From the NCBI GenBank assembly GCA_014529385.2, contig CM043962.1, positions 45,325,598-45,389,597 on the forward strand: DNA of 64,000 bases, written 5' to 3'. Position numbers and translations under genes: made by a program. Below, in pieces: positions 1-12,197 of this stretch (positions are counted from its first letter, which is position 1; each line of letters opens with the position of its first letter). The stretch is from Adiantum capillus-veneris. Lineage: Eukaryota > Streptophyta > Polypodiopsida > Polypodiales > Pteridaceae. The notes under the pieces are model-generated. The model was not told where the DNA came from and searched no databases. It saw only the letters and a list, made by a program, of their open reading frames with translations.

Positions 1-80
1 CCTCGTGACATACTGCCCTCGTGACATACCGTGACATACTGCCCTCTTAAAATCGCAAACGTCCTCGATTGCGTGCCATA
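1..80 (-). repeat. LTR/PPT-like fragment at window edge
   Basis: The sequence repeats GTGACATACTGCCCTC and then runs into a stretch resembling 12191-12240, which also has GTGACATAC followed by a C-rich run, CTCTT and a CCTCGATT motif. On the minus strand this reads as a purine-rich tract followed by TGTCAC, the usual order of polypurine tract and 3' LTR start. The element continues out of the window, so the call rests only on this similarity. Confidence 0.3.
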
Positions 81-1789
81 TATATATGCCATAGATGATT
101 TAGCACCCTTTTATCATCGCATGTATCCGCAAGAAGGACTGTCAAAACATGTGTATAAATGACTTAATGAGACCTTCATACTTTTGCCAAACAATGTACA
201 CTACTATTGCACTGAATCCATGAGTACATTTGATGTGCTAGTTCTATCATTACCCCTCCTTTGCAGACGTTGGGTTGGGGCATACGTAGGTTGTAACCCA
301 AAGGCCTCAAGGTAAAGCTGCAATACATTTGGTGACTTTGACAGCTCGTGCTCTTCCATCCACTTTGCATCCATAGGTGGATAGTTCTTGAACTTCACCA
401 AGTAGCATCTTGCAACCTGTCCCTTAGCTTTTACCTATGCAAGAGGCTCTAGCCTCTGCAAACGAGCATAATTCCACAACACTGTAGTGTACTACCCACG
501 ACCAAGTAAGGTCAAATTTCAAGATGATTTACCAATGCGTCAAAGAATCCAAGCAATCGCCTTAGAGAATCGACGAGCAGCGAGCCACCTGGCAGATCCA
601 CATCACTTCCGTAGGAAATCTAGTGGCCAGTCCACCACCGTGAGACCTCTCCCTATCTCATCTTTTCATACTTGCAAACCCTAAAAATGCAGCAGAAAAT
701 TAGCCCTAATTTGACCACTTTTTGCAGGGCGAACATTGAAAAGGTTATGTAGGAACATGCGGAATTTCCTGTCTGTCCTGTGAAGAGGAACCCTCTTCCC
801 TGGTGTCATGCGTCCTGTCAGCCATAGTGTAATTCCAAGTTCCTATACTCTCCAACTTCCTGTACTCTGTGTCTTCACCAAACCAACCGAGGCTCACTTC
901 TTGAGGAAAAAGTGATTCTGTCCCGGCGAGAGAACCGTGAAACCGGCCCGTAGGGCGGTAGACTTTGGCTTTCACCCGATTCTTTACTTTACAACTTTAG
1001 GACACAAAGGAACTTCATGAATAAGCATGTGATTGGAATTCAACACTTCAAGACAAACCACGGCCTGGCAGCTAGAGCGCTACCAAGCAGACAACGACAC
1101 CCTGTTGGCCCCAAAGACTGGCGCCCCTTTCGGTATTTCTTTATTCTTATTATACTGGAGAAAAACTTGTAAACTACTACAAGCTGCCCCACTTTTATCG
1201 GGCTGAAATCCTCTACTCTAACCCGATTTCAACAACATAACCACAGTAGAAGTCTCCACGGACAAAACTCCAAGTACACGTTGACTTTCCACGCACTTTA
1301 GAGCACTTCACAAAACCTGGCGAGAAATTGTAGCACGCCGAATTCTCCGTTTTGCGCTCCGATTCGCGTGCCCATCACTTCTGTGGATAGCCCTCGAGCT
1401 CTTGCACATGTAGGGTCACTTGCCCCTTGAATTAGACGAGATTCCTCGCGGGAAATCTCTCTAGATTGTCCTGTACAAGCACCCAATGCTTTCCCCAAGC
1501 TTCCCTAACAAATAAACGATCTGAACGCTCTCTCCTAATCCTCACCAAGCTGTCCAAACCTGTCCATGGCTGTAATTGCAGGTTTTTGAGCCAATTTTGC
1601 CAACATAACGGCGCAAAAATCCCTGTAGGTCAAAAGTACACGTCAAGGACACTTTCCCTTGCGGTATGGAAGCTTTCTAGTGATCTGTAGGTCAATTTCA
1701 GTGATTTTTTTTTTCTTTTTGCAAGAAAAAGACCCATTAGTTAATAAAACTGCCCAAAGGCTACAAAACCACCTTTGCGAGAGAGGGCT
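81..1789. other. No recognised gene; weak LTR relic
   Basis: No coding region is recognised here. A short stretch near 1108-1145 (TTGGCCCCAAAGACTGG, then CCCCTTTCGGTATTTCTTT) is clearly related to 11729-11768, which lies in an LTR-like block, so at least part of this interval is an old LTR-retroelement relic. Short open frames on both strands show no domain that can be named. Confidence 0.3.
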
Positions 1790-2600
1790 ACGTTAGAAAC
1801 ATGGGAAGATTGTACCAGTGAGGAAATAAAGTATGTACAGTGAGGGCTAGATCACGAGATGGGAGGAGGAAAAAGCCACACTGGTGGCTGGTAGTGCCAT
1901 CCATGCACGCCTTGAACCATAGTGAGGAAAGGCCCTGGGCATCAAAGTCGCAAGGAAGCCTCTTGACGCTCCCGAATGCGGTCAGAGCTGCCTTGAAGTT
2001 TCTCAAACTGACCCTTGAGTGTATGAACGAGCTCCAACCAAATGTCATGAACAATCTCTGCCGGTGGGACAGGGAGAGCCTCGAAGATGCGAAAGAAGTG
2101 GGCCCGCTGGTTGAAGCAGAGGGTTAGGCCGCAGATGAGCCCTTAACACCACTTTCTATCACTGCACCACTCATGGGGGTGAGCTCTCTGGCAAGCTGAA
2201 GTGTAGGTCGACCCTCCTGGATCAGTATCATCGTGCTACTGGAAGCCAAGCTGCAGCACCCCAAGTATACTATCGGGATGTGGAGAGGGCTGGCATCAGC
2301 CGGAGAACCTGAAGCCAAACCTACTGTGCCATGGGGCAGTCCCACAAACAATGACGTTGACTCTCCAAAGAATGGCCACAGACTGCACATGCTAATGAGA
2401 AGCCGCTGTGTACCAACCAATTCCCAACTGCTGTAGCCCTGTGCGCTACAATCCACTGAAACATAGTAACTCTCCTTGGCTGCCTGCTGTCCCACTGCCG
2501 CTCCCAAAACATGAAGAGCATGATGAACGGAGGATTCTGACGACTCCTCTCTATTTGCACAGTAATACGCTTATAGGTGGTGTGATATGACAAAGAAGCC
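1790..2600 (-). pseudogene. LINE C-terminal zinc-finger fragment
   Basis: The minus-strand reading of 2593-2321 contains FQWIVAHRATAVGNWL, then CAVCGHSLESQRHCLWDCP. This fits the zf-RVT region that ends many plant non-LTR reverse transcriptases (W..A.RA..VG.WL followed by C..CG..LES..H..W.CP). Translation beyond CPMAQ soon meets stop codons, and the reverse-transcriptase core is absent. It is therefore a 3' remnant of a LINE, not a gene. How far the remnant extends towards 1790 is uncertain. Confidence 0.55.
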
Positions 2601-5600
2601 TACAACGTGGGCTGATCTTTGTGCTAACTTCAAAAAGGATTTTGCGAAAATGGATCCTTTGAAAGCCTATGCTAAGCTATAGATTCTTTTGATGAAAACT
2701 CTGTCCTTTTTGACTTTCAAGGAGGCACTCCCATTTTGCAAGGTGAACTCTATGGTGCATATGCCCTATCAACTTGTGCTAATTTTTCCAATTGAATGCT
2801 TCTTTTAGTGCTAGGCTTCATTATTTCTGAGTTTGCCCTTGATCTCTGGAGTCATGACAGAAACACAGTACGTTGAACATTGTGTTGTTGTATGCTCATG
2901 TGTGTGCGTGTGGTGTGTGTTGTGTTTGGGAGCATATGTGAGTACCTAGTTCTACACCCACTATTGGGCACTGATGACATTAGTGGGGATGTCGTGGTAT
3001 TTAGTCAATACTATGCATGTGGAGCTGATGGTTATTTTATCTTGTGGGTGACTACCATGGGTCTATACCTTGCACTTTCCTTTAAGGGTGAATCTAGGCT
3101 TATCCTGGATTCATCTTGGTATATATCTCTCTTCTCTCTCTTAGTCTTTGCACATCTCATGGAATAAAAGTAACCTTGAGTTCGCACTGAGCACTCATCC
3201 CGAGTTATCACATTAAATCACTTCCGTTGCACATTACAAAAAAAAAGGGTCTTTTTAAAATTATGGTGTTTTTGCCATATGGAGGTTAAACTTCTCTTAC
3301 CGTTCTGGTGACAAATTGTCACCCCGAATGTCTGGCCCTTCCGACATATTCCCTGCACCTGTAGGTGTTCGGAATGCCATTTCGGTGTTCTTGGGCATGA
3401 AAAATGCCGTTCCCTGTATTAGTGTATGTAGCCACTAAATCAAAAGTGGATAACACTTGGTGGATTGTTGGGAGAAACCTAGTTATTATTCACCACCTAT
3501 GGAGATCACCCCTAAAACCATGCGCAATAAGCACCATTGGTTTGAGTGGTTGGGAGTTCTGAGGTGTAGGTCAGTTACTGCATGGTTTTTTAAAGTCTAC
3601 ATACATGTAAAGGGTGGATTCTAATGTAGAGAAGAGATTTGTTTTTGCACACTATCCTTCTCGTGGTCTTCCTCCCCATCCACCTCTTGGTGTTTTCCAA
3701 CACTTCACAGATACAATAGCTGGGAAGGGCCAGGCACTGTGGCTCAAAAGCAATTGCTAATTAAAAGCTGGTGCCCAAAAGCCACTGGAAAGTCAATGCT
3801 TACATAATTGGTCGAAAGTTGACCAGTGTGCTTGCTGCCACATCACCACGTGTTTGTAAATTGTAATGCCACATACGCATGCTGCCACGTCATGTTGCGA
3901 ATCAGGTCGTGATTCCTGCCGAAAATTTCTACCGCATTGTACACGTGCTGAGCTCAGATTTGCACCCTAACTTCTGGTGCAGCTCCAGATTGGCTCTTGC
4001 TCTCCTCTTCTGGTCGGGTACATGCCATGCTATCACTATGCGACAGGTTGAAATGGCAAGCTTGCGGGGATGACCTTATGAGGTAATGGGGTATTCACGC
4101 TACAAGTAGGTTGGAGCATGTGGTTGTTATGCGACGAGTAGGTTGGAGCATGTGGTTGACATTTATGCAAACAGCAAAGCAGTAAATAGAGCAGCTAGGT
4201 CCATCCTCAAATCCACTTATTCTCAAATAATGTCCATTGCCTCAACAACATAACATTTTGTCCTCAATCATCAATAGTCTGCCATGAGCTATGCCATCAG
4301 TTTAGCAAGAAGTCTCTCTCCCGTATGTTCTGGAGACAGGTGTTTGTCTTCAACTTCCTCATGCTAGACCGCTTCTCTTCTATTGGGGGACATTCAGGGG
4401 AACACTATACTCGCAGTGAACCAGGCCATGTAGCACATGATAGATAAGCTCAAGGTTTATGTGCACGATCAAGTTCGCTGTGTTGAGATCAAATCTGTGG
4501 GTGTAAAAAGATCGATCTTTGCTACTCCCAGCGGTTCACATGGATTCTTAGTTTTAGGGAAATGAGCAAGAGAAGGACAAGGGAGCAAGCGATGATTATC
4601 TAGTATCATTTTGTAACTTGGTTGCAGCTATTGGGTGCAATTGTAGGGGTTAACTTATATTGTAGTAAAAAAGCATGGTTGTATCCCATACTCGTTATCA
4701 GTTTACCTAAAGTGCCATAACATTTGTCCGAACTATGTTTTTCATGTGCGGGTAACACATGTTGAAAAAATTCCAAACACAAAAAAGGGCAAGTAGCTGA
4801 TTGCTATCTCAGTTGGGTCTTTTTTGAAGTGTTTTAAAATGGTCATATTTTGGGCTTCTGTAAGTGTCCATAAACCTGAATGTTTCCTTCATAAATCTAT
4901 AGCAAAGTGAATATATGGTTTTTGGCATGCTAAAAGGGGCCTTTAAGATGAGATAGGTGTACATCTCTTAGTTTAATGTTTTTCCAGCCTGCCAAAGGGT
5001 CCCAATAGTTTAGTAATAGTTAATGATCTCATGTGAAGTATTGGAAGCTTCTCTTGTTTTGGACTGCCCCAATTTCTTCCACTTCAGAGATACTGTCTTT
5101 CCAAGCGTTTCAGCTTTTGCCTTTGACTCATTTTTCAGATAGGGAGCTGCAACAGTCAATTGATATAGACTAGAGTCAGTGACTGCGCATGTAACATCGA
5201 GACAGGACGGAACCAGTCCCTGCTTATGTATGTTTTGTCTATGTTGCACTTGGTGGGCATGGGCTGCTTTGAGACAGCGACTGTATCACTGCTCATTTTT
5301 TGTAGATCGTTTACTGCCGAGGGTTTGATGGTGTGGGCATTGAATGAAGTGGGAGTAGGATGTGTGGTGGCTATGAGGTGAAGAGTAAAGGGTGGCTATG
5401 TTAGACGTACGTAGCACATTGCCCGTGTACTCAATGTGTCATAAAACCTAGATTCCACGAGCATGTCATTAAGAAGTCGCTGTAAAGGTCAACCTAAACA
5501 TCAGTTTGGAAACCCTGGCTCACGTCTGTGGTCCTTTTCTTTGCTCTAACCAGTGCTGGTAATAAGAATTGTCATAGTTCCATCATAAAAATGTGTCTAG

Positions 5601-5650
5601 TAAACTGTAGATACCACAGCGATGCCCAAATTCATTCACTGACATCTGCA
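2601..5650. other. No recognised gene (possible upstream introns)
   Basis: About 3 kb with only short open frames and no recognisable protein family. It lies upstream of the At2g33490-like exons and could hold introns and N-terminal exons of that gene. I searched by eye for the conserved N-terminal BAR-type segment of the family and did not find it. A consensus-like acceptor (CATCTGCAG) ends at 5650. Confidence 0.3.
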
Positions 5651-7038
5651 GGAAATTGTACATTCTGTCGTTGATGGAAAAGAAGGCCAAAGCAAAGAAA
5701 GGAAACAGAAGTGTGGATCATCAGCAGAGTCTGGTGGATGAGAAAAGCATCCAAGTGAAAGCCAATCTTCTTACTCTCTACATGCAATCTCTGATGCGCG
5801 GTCAGTCAGTGAATCTCGTTGATCAAGCTGTAAAGTACCATTCTGCACATGTGAGGATGCGTTAGCCAAGACATTATATCACTTTCTTCGTTGTCTCACC
5901 ACAAAACTACTAACCGGGTTTGTGTAATTTCTTCATAGATGCACTTATTTAGCAAAGGTTACGCATCAATCAATGCAGTCGAACCAATGATCAAGCAGGT
6001 AGCATTGGACAGAATGATTGATACAACGCTTTCTGAAGAAGACGTATCGATTAATGACTTCATGAATAGTTCGGAGATGAATACAAAATCGAAGGTCCAG
6101 AAATATGATTCTCAATCTCATAGTGCAGCCAGTTCTCCAAGGCATCGTTTGGTTGAGCAGACTGTAAGTTTGCTGTCACTTGCAAGACTTGGGCATGTTT
6201 TCATGTTTTGGTTATGTCCCAACTGCGGCATGTTTTCTTGTCGTCAATACAGGCGTCACCATGTTACCTTTCAGATTCTTCTGAAGAAATCTATTCAAGG
6301 AGGTCAGCATTCGCTAGTAAGTCAGCTCCTGTCTCCCCTCTCTTGTACCATTCAAGGGAAGCCAAGGAAAATGTTCAGGAGTCTGCAACGTTAGATAATG
6401 AGCATGAGAGTGTAGCAATGTATGCACTTCCTTCTCCCCTAAATGAATGTGGGAGGCAGGTTGGGGATAATGCAAGCACGAGGTCAGAGAAGCACTCAGG
6501 TGTACTTGTTAGTTGGCTGGAGAAACCGGAGAAACTTTCCGGAGAAATTTTGGAGGCATCTAATAAGGAGGAACACAGGTCAGACATGTCTGTAAACCAG
6601 CTTTCATACGCCCAGAGGCAGCAGGAGCATTCTGATACCAGGGGCAAGAATCTCACCGATTGTACAGACGAGGATGGCCTGTACAAGCCCATTGTCGAGA
6701 AGGATAGAAGGTACACTCAGTCAGGGCCACTAGTTGACAGCCCCTCTTACAACAAACATTTGTTTGCAAATGTGAGGAGGACCTCCAGCCCTACTCCGTT
6801 TTATGAAGATCTAACGCCTGCTTTGTTCAAATCCGTTCCTATAAGCAGATCACCATTATTCTCATATACCACTGGTAACTTATCTCCTCCCTCAGCTTCT
6901 ACGATTAGTATCAGTGAGCTGCATCCTTTGCCGCCTCCAGGATCTAAAACACCGCCCAAGTCTCCCAATCACCCAGCCAACCCTATTACACATTCTGCAC
7001 CCCTGGGGAAGATTAAGCAGTATGTTCAAATCAGGTAA
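5651..7038 (+). CDS. At2g33490-like BAR/Hyp-rich protein, 3' exons
   Basis: Three exons can be read. The first is 5651-5850, after acceptor TCTGCAG and ending at donor GTGAGG. The second is 5939-6163, after TTCATAG and ending at GTAAGT. The third is 6253-7036, after AATACAG. All internal junctions are in phase 0. The first exons carry LYMQSLMRGQS, QAVKYHSAH and FSKGYASINAVEP, matching the end of the BAR-like helical domain of the Arabidopsis At2g33490 family (LKQGQS, QAARHHAAQ, LEAVEPHV as remembered). Exon three is Ser/Pro-rich and ends with ISELHPLPPPG and THSAPLG, a hallmark near the family's C-terminus. BAR-type proteins bind curved membranes, but this family's role is poorly defined. The N-terminal half of the BAR domain is not seen, and the frame ends at CAGGTAATT, which is either a stop or a further donor. 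The gene may be partial, have distant exons, or be decaying. Confidence 0.7.
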
Positions 7039-7039
7039 T

Positions 7040-8230
7040 TATTTCCTCTATCCTCAGCTGCTAGTTAAATGGCGATAAATTTATCTACACCTATGCCTAC
7101 AACACAGCTGCAGGATTTCAAGGCAGGCGATTACACTGTATAATCTATATTTTAGTCTAGGTTTACCCAATTATATTATATATTTAGTCTAGGTTTACCA
7201 AATAATATTATTTGCTGCCATATTGCGAAATAAGGTGGGCAAGTCATAAGTTTTCATTGCCCAAGTATGTTTGAGGTTCTTGGGTAGATTGAACCAAGGC
7301 AGAGAGAGCTTGTCGTTAAGCTTTTCTTTAGAGATTAATTTGTATAATGTTCTAAACATACTATGGTCAATCCTTCTAAGATTGAGAGCAATGTATATTA
7401 TTGTAATCCTTAAGACTCATGGGTCATGGGCTTTCAACCTAGAGAAAACTAAATCCTTTTATTTTGAAAAACTCCATTTCATCATCCAAATGGTTTTATT
7501 GCGCTCTGCATCCCAGAAAACATTGTGCTCTTCCATTAGCAACATGTGCTCTTGGTGGAAAGGAAGTATATAGGGAGGGAGTGTTCTACAGGCACTTTAT
7601 ATGCCATCATCTCTTCAATATGTCAAGGGCACACAAACTTCTCCTCACTGTGCGAGTTCCACATGCCAATAACTGTCGTTTCACAGAATGCATTAGATTC
7701 CAATTGAATGGAAGAAATATATGCCATCTGCACTTACCCTCATCAAGGTCGTTGGTCGAGGGGCATTGCATCCCAGCCATCCATCTATAGGCATTGCAAA
7801 ATTTGCAATTTGACCTGCTGTACGCCAGATATGCGACAAGTCAGCACTCGGAAAGCTATCTGCCAACTCCAATCAGCTCAATCCAAATCAGCGCTCTGAA
7901 TGTGATCTCTTACCGATTAGTCACGTAATGTAATCAGCTTGCACACTACTAAAAGCAACGTGTTTGTATCTATTGACTGACAAGTCAGCTCTCGGATTGT
8001 GCACTCAGATATTCTCTACGTGGCTGTGCTACTATGCTCTGCAAGCGCAATGAGCCTTAGTCATCATCATTGCTACGATTCCCTGCGGCCGCAGCACCCA
8101 TTTTTGGCCCCTCTCCCGACGACCATTGACGACCGGGAACGGACACCCGCTCTCCCATGGCTCTCGGCTCCCCGCTGGTCGTCGATGGGGTTGCTTGTAT
8201 TCTTTCCGTGGGATTATAATAGAAGCCAAA
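7040..8230. other. No recognised gene
   Basis: Intergenic sequence after the BAR-like gene. A short tandem duplication of TTAGTCTAGGTTTACC occurs around 7152-7200. Final exons or the 3' UTR of the upstream gene could lie at the start of this interval, but none is recognisable. Open frames here are short and match no family I know. Confidence 0.3.
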
Positions 8231-8232
8231 CA

Positions 8233-8233
<1 letters not shown>

Positions 8234-8284
<51 letters not shown>
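8234..8284. repeat. (CT)n microsatellite
   Basis: An almost perfect CT dinucleotide run of about 25 units. Serine-leucine open frames across it are artefacts. Confidence 0.95.
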
Positions 8285-8285
<1 letters not shown>

Positions 8286-8590
8286 GCGTTTTAGGGTTCG
8301 TGTGGTAGGCTGGGGCAGGTGTAGGTGCTCACGTTCCTATATTTTGGTGTTCCTCTACCAGGCTGGGGCATGTGCAGGTGCAAATCCTAAAACACATCAG
8401 TGCGCAAACCCTAAAACATAGCAACTGCACCTGCGTACTCTATCAGTAGTCCTGCTCTAGTTCGCAAGGATAGCCTTTCTTGTTCCCTGCACGCTTAACA
8501 CTTGTTTCAGCTACGACAGTGCTTGTTCCTCTTCTGGTGGCGATCGTTTGGTGAACCCATTGCTGCTTGTTGAGTTACCACCACTATTTC

Positions 8591-8731
8591 AACCTTTCTA
8601 TCACCCAAGTGTGGTAGATTAGTTATGCCATTTCCCTCTTGAATAAGAGGTCTTGAGTTCAACTCCTGGTCGGCTAGATCTTTAAGGTCTTTTGGGATAG
8701 TTTCTTACGATGTTAAAACTCTCTTCTTCTC

Positions 8732-8782
<51 letters not shown>

Positions 8783-9359
8783 CACTAATAAAAAGCAGAA
8801 AATGGTATAACCTTTCTATCACCCAAGTGTGGTAGGTTGGTTATGCCATTTCCCTTTTGAATAATAGGTCTTGAGTTCAACTCCTCGTCGGGTAGATCTT
8901 TAAGGTCTCTCGGGATAGTTTCCTACGACGTTAAAACTCTCTTCTTCTTGGGTGTGTGGGTGGGTGTGTGCGCGAATAAAAAGAGGAAAATCGTATAACC
9001 TTTCTATCACCCAAGTATGGTAGATTGGTTGTGCCATCTCCCTCTTGAATAACATGTCTTGAGTTCAACTTCTTGTCGGCTAGATCTTTAAGGTCTCTTG
9101 GGATAGTTTCTTACGACGTTAAAACTCTCTTCTTCTTGGGTGTGTGGGTGTGTGTGCGTGCGCGTGCGCGTGCGCTAATAAAAAGAGGAAAATGGTATAA
9201 CCTTTCTATCATCCAAGTGTGGTAGATTGGTTATGCCATTTCCCTCTTGAATAACAGGTCTTGAGTTCAACTCCTCGTCGGTAGATCTTTAAGGTCTCTT
9301 GGGATAGTTTCCTATGACGTTAAAACTCTTCTTCTTCTTCTTCTTCTTCTTCTTCTCCA
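8591..9359 (+). repeat. Four tandem tRNA-derived SINE-like units
   Basis: Four copies begin with AACCTTTCTATCA at 8591, 8809, 8997 and 9199 and are about 218, 188, 202 and 160 bp long. Each has a tRNA-like head: TGGTAGATTGG resembles a pol III A box, and about 44 bases further on AGTTCAACTCC resembles a B box. Then comes a shared body (TAGATCTTTAAGGTCT, GACGTTAAAACTCTCTTC). The first three units end in a variable GT-rich tail followed by AATAAAAAG; the fourth ends in a CTT run. The box order and spacing fit a tRNA-derived SINE, but no SINE family is assigned. The tandem arrangement with different tails is unusual for SINEs, which normally insert singly. Confidence 0.6.
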
Positions 9360-9394
9360 CACCCCACATCGATATATCGAAGAACGATGCTATG

Positions 9395-10230
9395 TAGGAG
9401 GTTGCCAAACTTGAAGATAAGGTTGCACCCTACATTAAGGACACCTTCAACGTCATCATCAACTGGCTATCCAAGCTTGAGAAAGAGGTCGAAGCATTGA
9501 CCAAGGAGAAGGAAGCATGGAAGAAGAAGTGGGAGGAGGGAGAGAGGAATGGAAGAAAGAAAAAGAAGAGTTGAAGGAGTGAATCGAACTCCTCCGTGCT
9601 TCTATCGCATCCCTTACCCCCGAAGGAGAGATCAAAGCGGAAGTCAAGGAAGCCCTCAAGGAGGGGATCACCAAAGCTTTCACGCAAGCATTGACGAAAA
9701 ATTGGAGGCCTCCAAGGAAGGATGGATCGAAGTAGTCAAGAAGAATATTAAAAAAGAGGTGAAGGCGAAAGCAAAAGCTCAAATAGATGAGGTGCTCATT
9801 ATACACAACCATTGAGGAAGAGAAGATGCGACAAGTCTATTGCCTTAGTCTACAAGTGATTGGCATAAAAAAAGAGGAGGATTCACACCTAAGAGCGATG
9901 GGGAAGCATTATGCATGAAAATCGGGCACAAGGAAGAAGAGGGGCTACCCTTCTCCAAAGCTTGAAGAACCAGCAAAGATGTATAGAAAAAAGCCCTCAT
10001 CCTCTAATTTGCGTCCGAGGAGTCTCAAACCTCATTCATTCTCAAGGGGGCCATCTCAAGAGGGCTAGAGGGCCCTCCTATCTACCTTGGCGACAACCTC
10101 ACAAAAATGCAACAAGACCATCGCCGTGCATGCATGCATAGAGTCAAAAAAGCTCGCAAAAAGGAAGGGAATAAGGTGGTGTACCGAGATGATAGGGTCA
10201 TCATTGATGGCAAGACCATCGCATAGAGAC
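9395..10230 (+). pseudogene. LINE ORF1-like coiled-coil protein, broken
   Basis: Across shifting frames the sequence encodes a charged coiled-coil (KLEKEVEALTKEKEAWKKKW near 9470-9530), more Lys/Glu-rich helices, and then a conserved stretch near 10060-10225. That stretch reads like GDNLTKMQQDH, then MHRVKKARK, and ends RDDRVIIDGK. A coiled-coil followed by an LT..Q...RR...ARKEGK..VYRD..IIDGK pattern is typical of ORF1 RNA-chaperone proteins of L1-type LINEs. It lies directly upstream of an endonuclease in the same orientation, as expected for a LINE. Several frameshifts and a stop (TAG after DGKTIA) make it non-functional. Confidence 0.55.
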
Positions 10231-10234
10231 TCGG

Positions 10235-11640
10235 CCTATGAGACACATGAGATTCACATTGCGGTTTGGAAGTGCAACGGGGGTCTAGGGACACATCCAG
10301 AGAGGCTTGAGGAGGTGACGAGAGGACGGGACCTCATTCTCTTAAAAAAGACACATGAGAGCTTAGAGCTGAGTCTAGTGAGGATTCATGGCTTTCAATG
10401 GGAATTTTCACATTGAGAGAGTAATCGCCAACACACGACAGAGTAGGATACAAATTGCTGCACGCGACTCACATGCCCGTTACCTTTGGATTCGCTTTGA
10501 ACTATCACAGGACATGATCATCTATATTTCCCTGTGCAACTCCCCCCCCCCCCCCCCCCTCCCCAGGCTCCATATTTGCTACTATAGGGACGGAGAGTGA
10601 TGGGGAAGTGGGACCATCCCCATACACATGCTTGTCAGATGAGATTATGGAGTACTGTACACTGGGGGAAGTTTTCCTCATGGGAGACTTCAGTGCTAGG
10701 ACATGTTGTGACTAGTGTGAGACATACGATACAGAGGACCTGGTGGCACTACATGCCACATAGGAGGAGGCTACTATGAGAGATTCAACACACAACCCGC
10801 AACACAGAGTACGTCCATCATTTGCTCATATTAGGCTCTCAATAGTCTCATTATTTATAATAGGATGGCCCAGTGGATATCTTCAGGAGGGCTACCATGC
10901 ATACCACATGGAGTTACAGCCCGGGGGGGGGTGTGGATTACATCATGGTATCCAGAGAGACCACCCACCTACTTAGCTCTTTCACCATCCCGCCCATACT
11001 TATTGGAGCTGACCACACCTATCTTGCACTCTCCCTCATTGGAGATGCCACACTCTCCACGTCCACGATACGCTCCCCATACACCATGATCCATTTCACA
11101 CATGAGCTAGCTTCCTTATACTCGGTAGAGGTCAAGAAGGGACTCCTTTTACTCCAGGCTCTCCTCCTGCATCACATCTATCCTTTAGACACTGGCCATT
11201 ATCTCTTTCTCGGACACCATTTGCTGTACGGAGGACATGAATCCGCACAATCATTGCCTATTATCGACTCTGGGAATGATTGAATGATTTCAACCATTTG
11301 GCTACCAAGCCTAACCCCCCCCCCCCCCCACAAGAAAGGGACTAGGCCACATAACAACTGGTATGATGATGAGTGTAGAGACCTTTATTGTCGGCTACGT
11401 GTGTAGCGGACTCTTGGGGAGATCACTGATCGGTCGAGAAGCCAGATGCCAGATGAAGATACTCACACACCGAAAGCGGCGAGCTTTCGAGGAGGCACAA
11501 GAGCTACAACTATACCACTTATTCATGAGCATGGACAGTGCCATAGCATGACACACTCGAGAGCCACGCTTGAATACTCCTATTGAGGACCCACATGTAT
11601 GGAACATGTAACAGACTTGGACACTCCAAGTCAAGATTCT
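10235..11640 (+). pseudogene. LINE ORF2 endonuclease part, broken
   Basis: This corresponds to the apurinic-endonuclease-like domain of a LINE. Visible pieces are IAVWKCNGGL and GRDLILLKKTHES (start of the fold), RIHGFQWE, MGDFSART (the catalytic GDFNA-type motif, near 10675), GGGVDYIMVS, and ILIGADHTYL (the SDH-type catalytic histidine region, near 11000). Then comes NNWYDDECRDLYCRLR, which fits the linker before reverse transcriptase. The domain is broken by frameshifts, stops and C-homopolymers at 10542-10561 and 11313-11329. Homology stops before an LTR-like block, so the reverse transcriptase is missing here; the fragment at 12.88 kb may be its displaced remainder. Confidence 0.65.
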
Positions 11641-11724
11641 ACCGCGACACAACAGAGATTTACTTCAAAACAGTTCACAATTCACAATTGATTCGACACG
11701 GCACGACGGAGTTCCGTGCCTAGA

Positions 11725-11938
11725 GTTATTGGCCCAAAAGAATGGTGCCCCTTTCGGTATTTCTTTTTATATTAATCTATGTTTAAAGTACAAGAGAGTA
11801 GGCAGGCACTCACTCTCAGACTGCGTCCAGATGCCCCCGAGAAGTGGGAAGCCTGTCCACTTATTTAAAGGTTACAAGGGATGCCCCAAAAGCAGAGCCC
11901 CAAAAGCTTCAAAGTTTTAAAATCACTTTAAATATAAA

Positions 11939-12003
<65 letters not shown>

Positions 12004-12197
12004 CGAAATTGCGTGAGATAAAGAAGGTCCAAAATTCTATCGCTGCAATCCATACACTGCTTTTTCTGTATGCTGCTGTCGTGAATCGCGTTGCGATTTG
12101 TGGGGCAATATGGATAGTATCATCATTTCTCCTACTGTTCCGGGACTGCTGCCAGCGGGTGTGTGAGTACTGGACAGCCACGTCACAGTTTGTGACA
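11725..12197 (-). repeat. LTR-like block with PPT
   Basis: Read on the minus strand, a purine tract (TTCAAGAGGGGGGTA, about 12199-12213) is followed at 12197 by TGTCACA, the expected PPT/3' LTR start. The far end near 11729-11768 resembles 1108-1145, which supports a repeated LTR family. A (CT)n tract of 60 bases lies inside at 11942-12001. No matching second LTR or coding region is recognised on the internal side, so this is a truncated or solo-like remnant. Confidence 0.4.
11942..12001. repeat. (CT)n microsatellite, 60 bp
   Basis: A perfect CT run of about 30 units within the LTR-like block. Confidence 0.95.

Noticed and set aside
6375-6716. 113-codon minus-strand frame opposite exon three of the BAR-like gene
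   Set aside because: It is antisense to a better supported exon and has no recognisable content.
8126-8421. Serine/leucine-repeat proteins over CT runs here and at 11.9, 13.5 and 14.2 kb
   Set aside because: They are translations of dinucleotide microsatellites; frames in both strands are open only because the repeat lacks stop codons.
8591-9359. Possible tRNA genes in the SINE-like units
   Set aside because: No acceptor stem or complete cloverleaf can be formed; only A- and B-box-like motifs remain.
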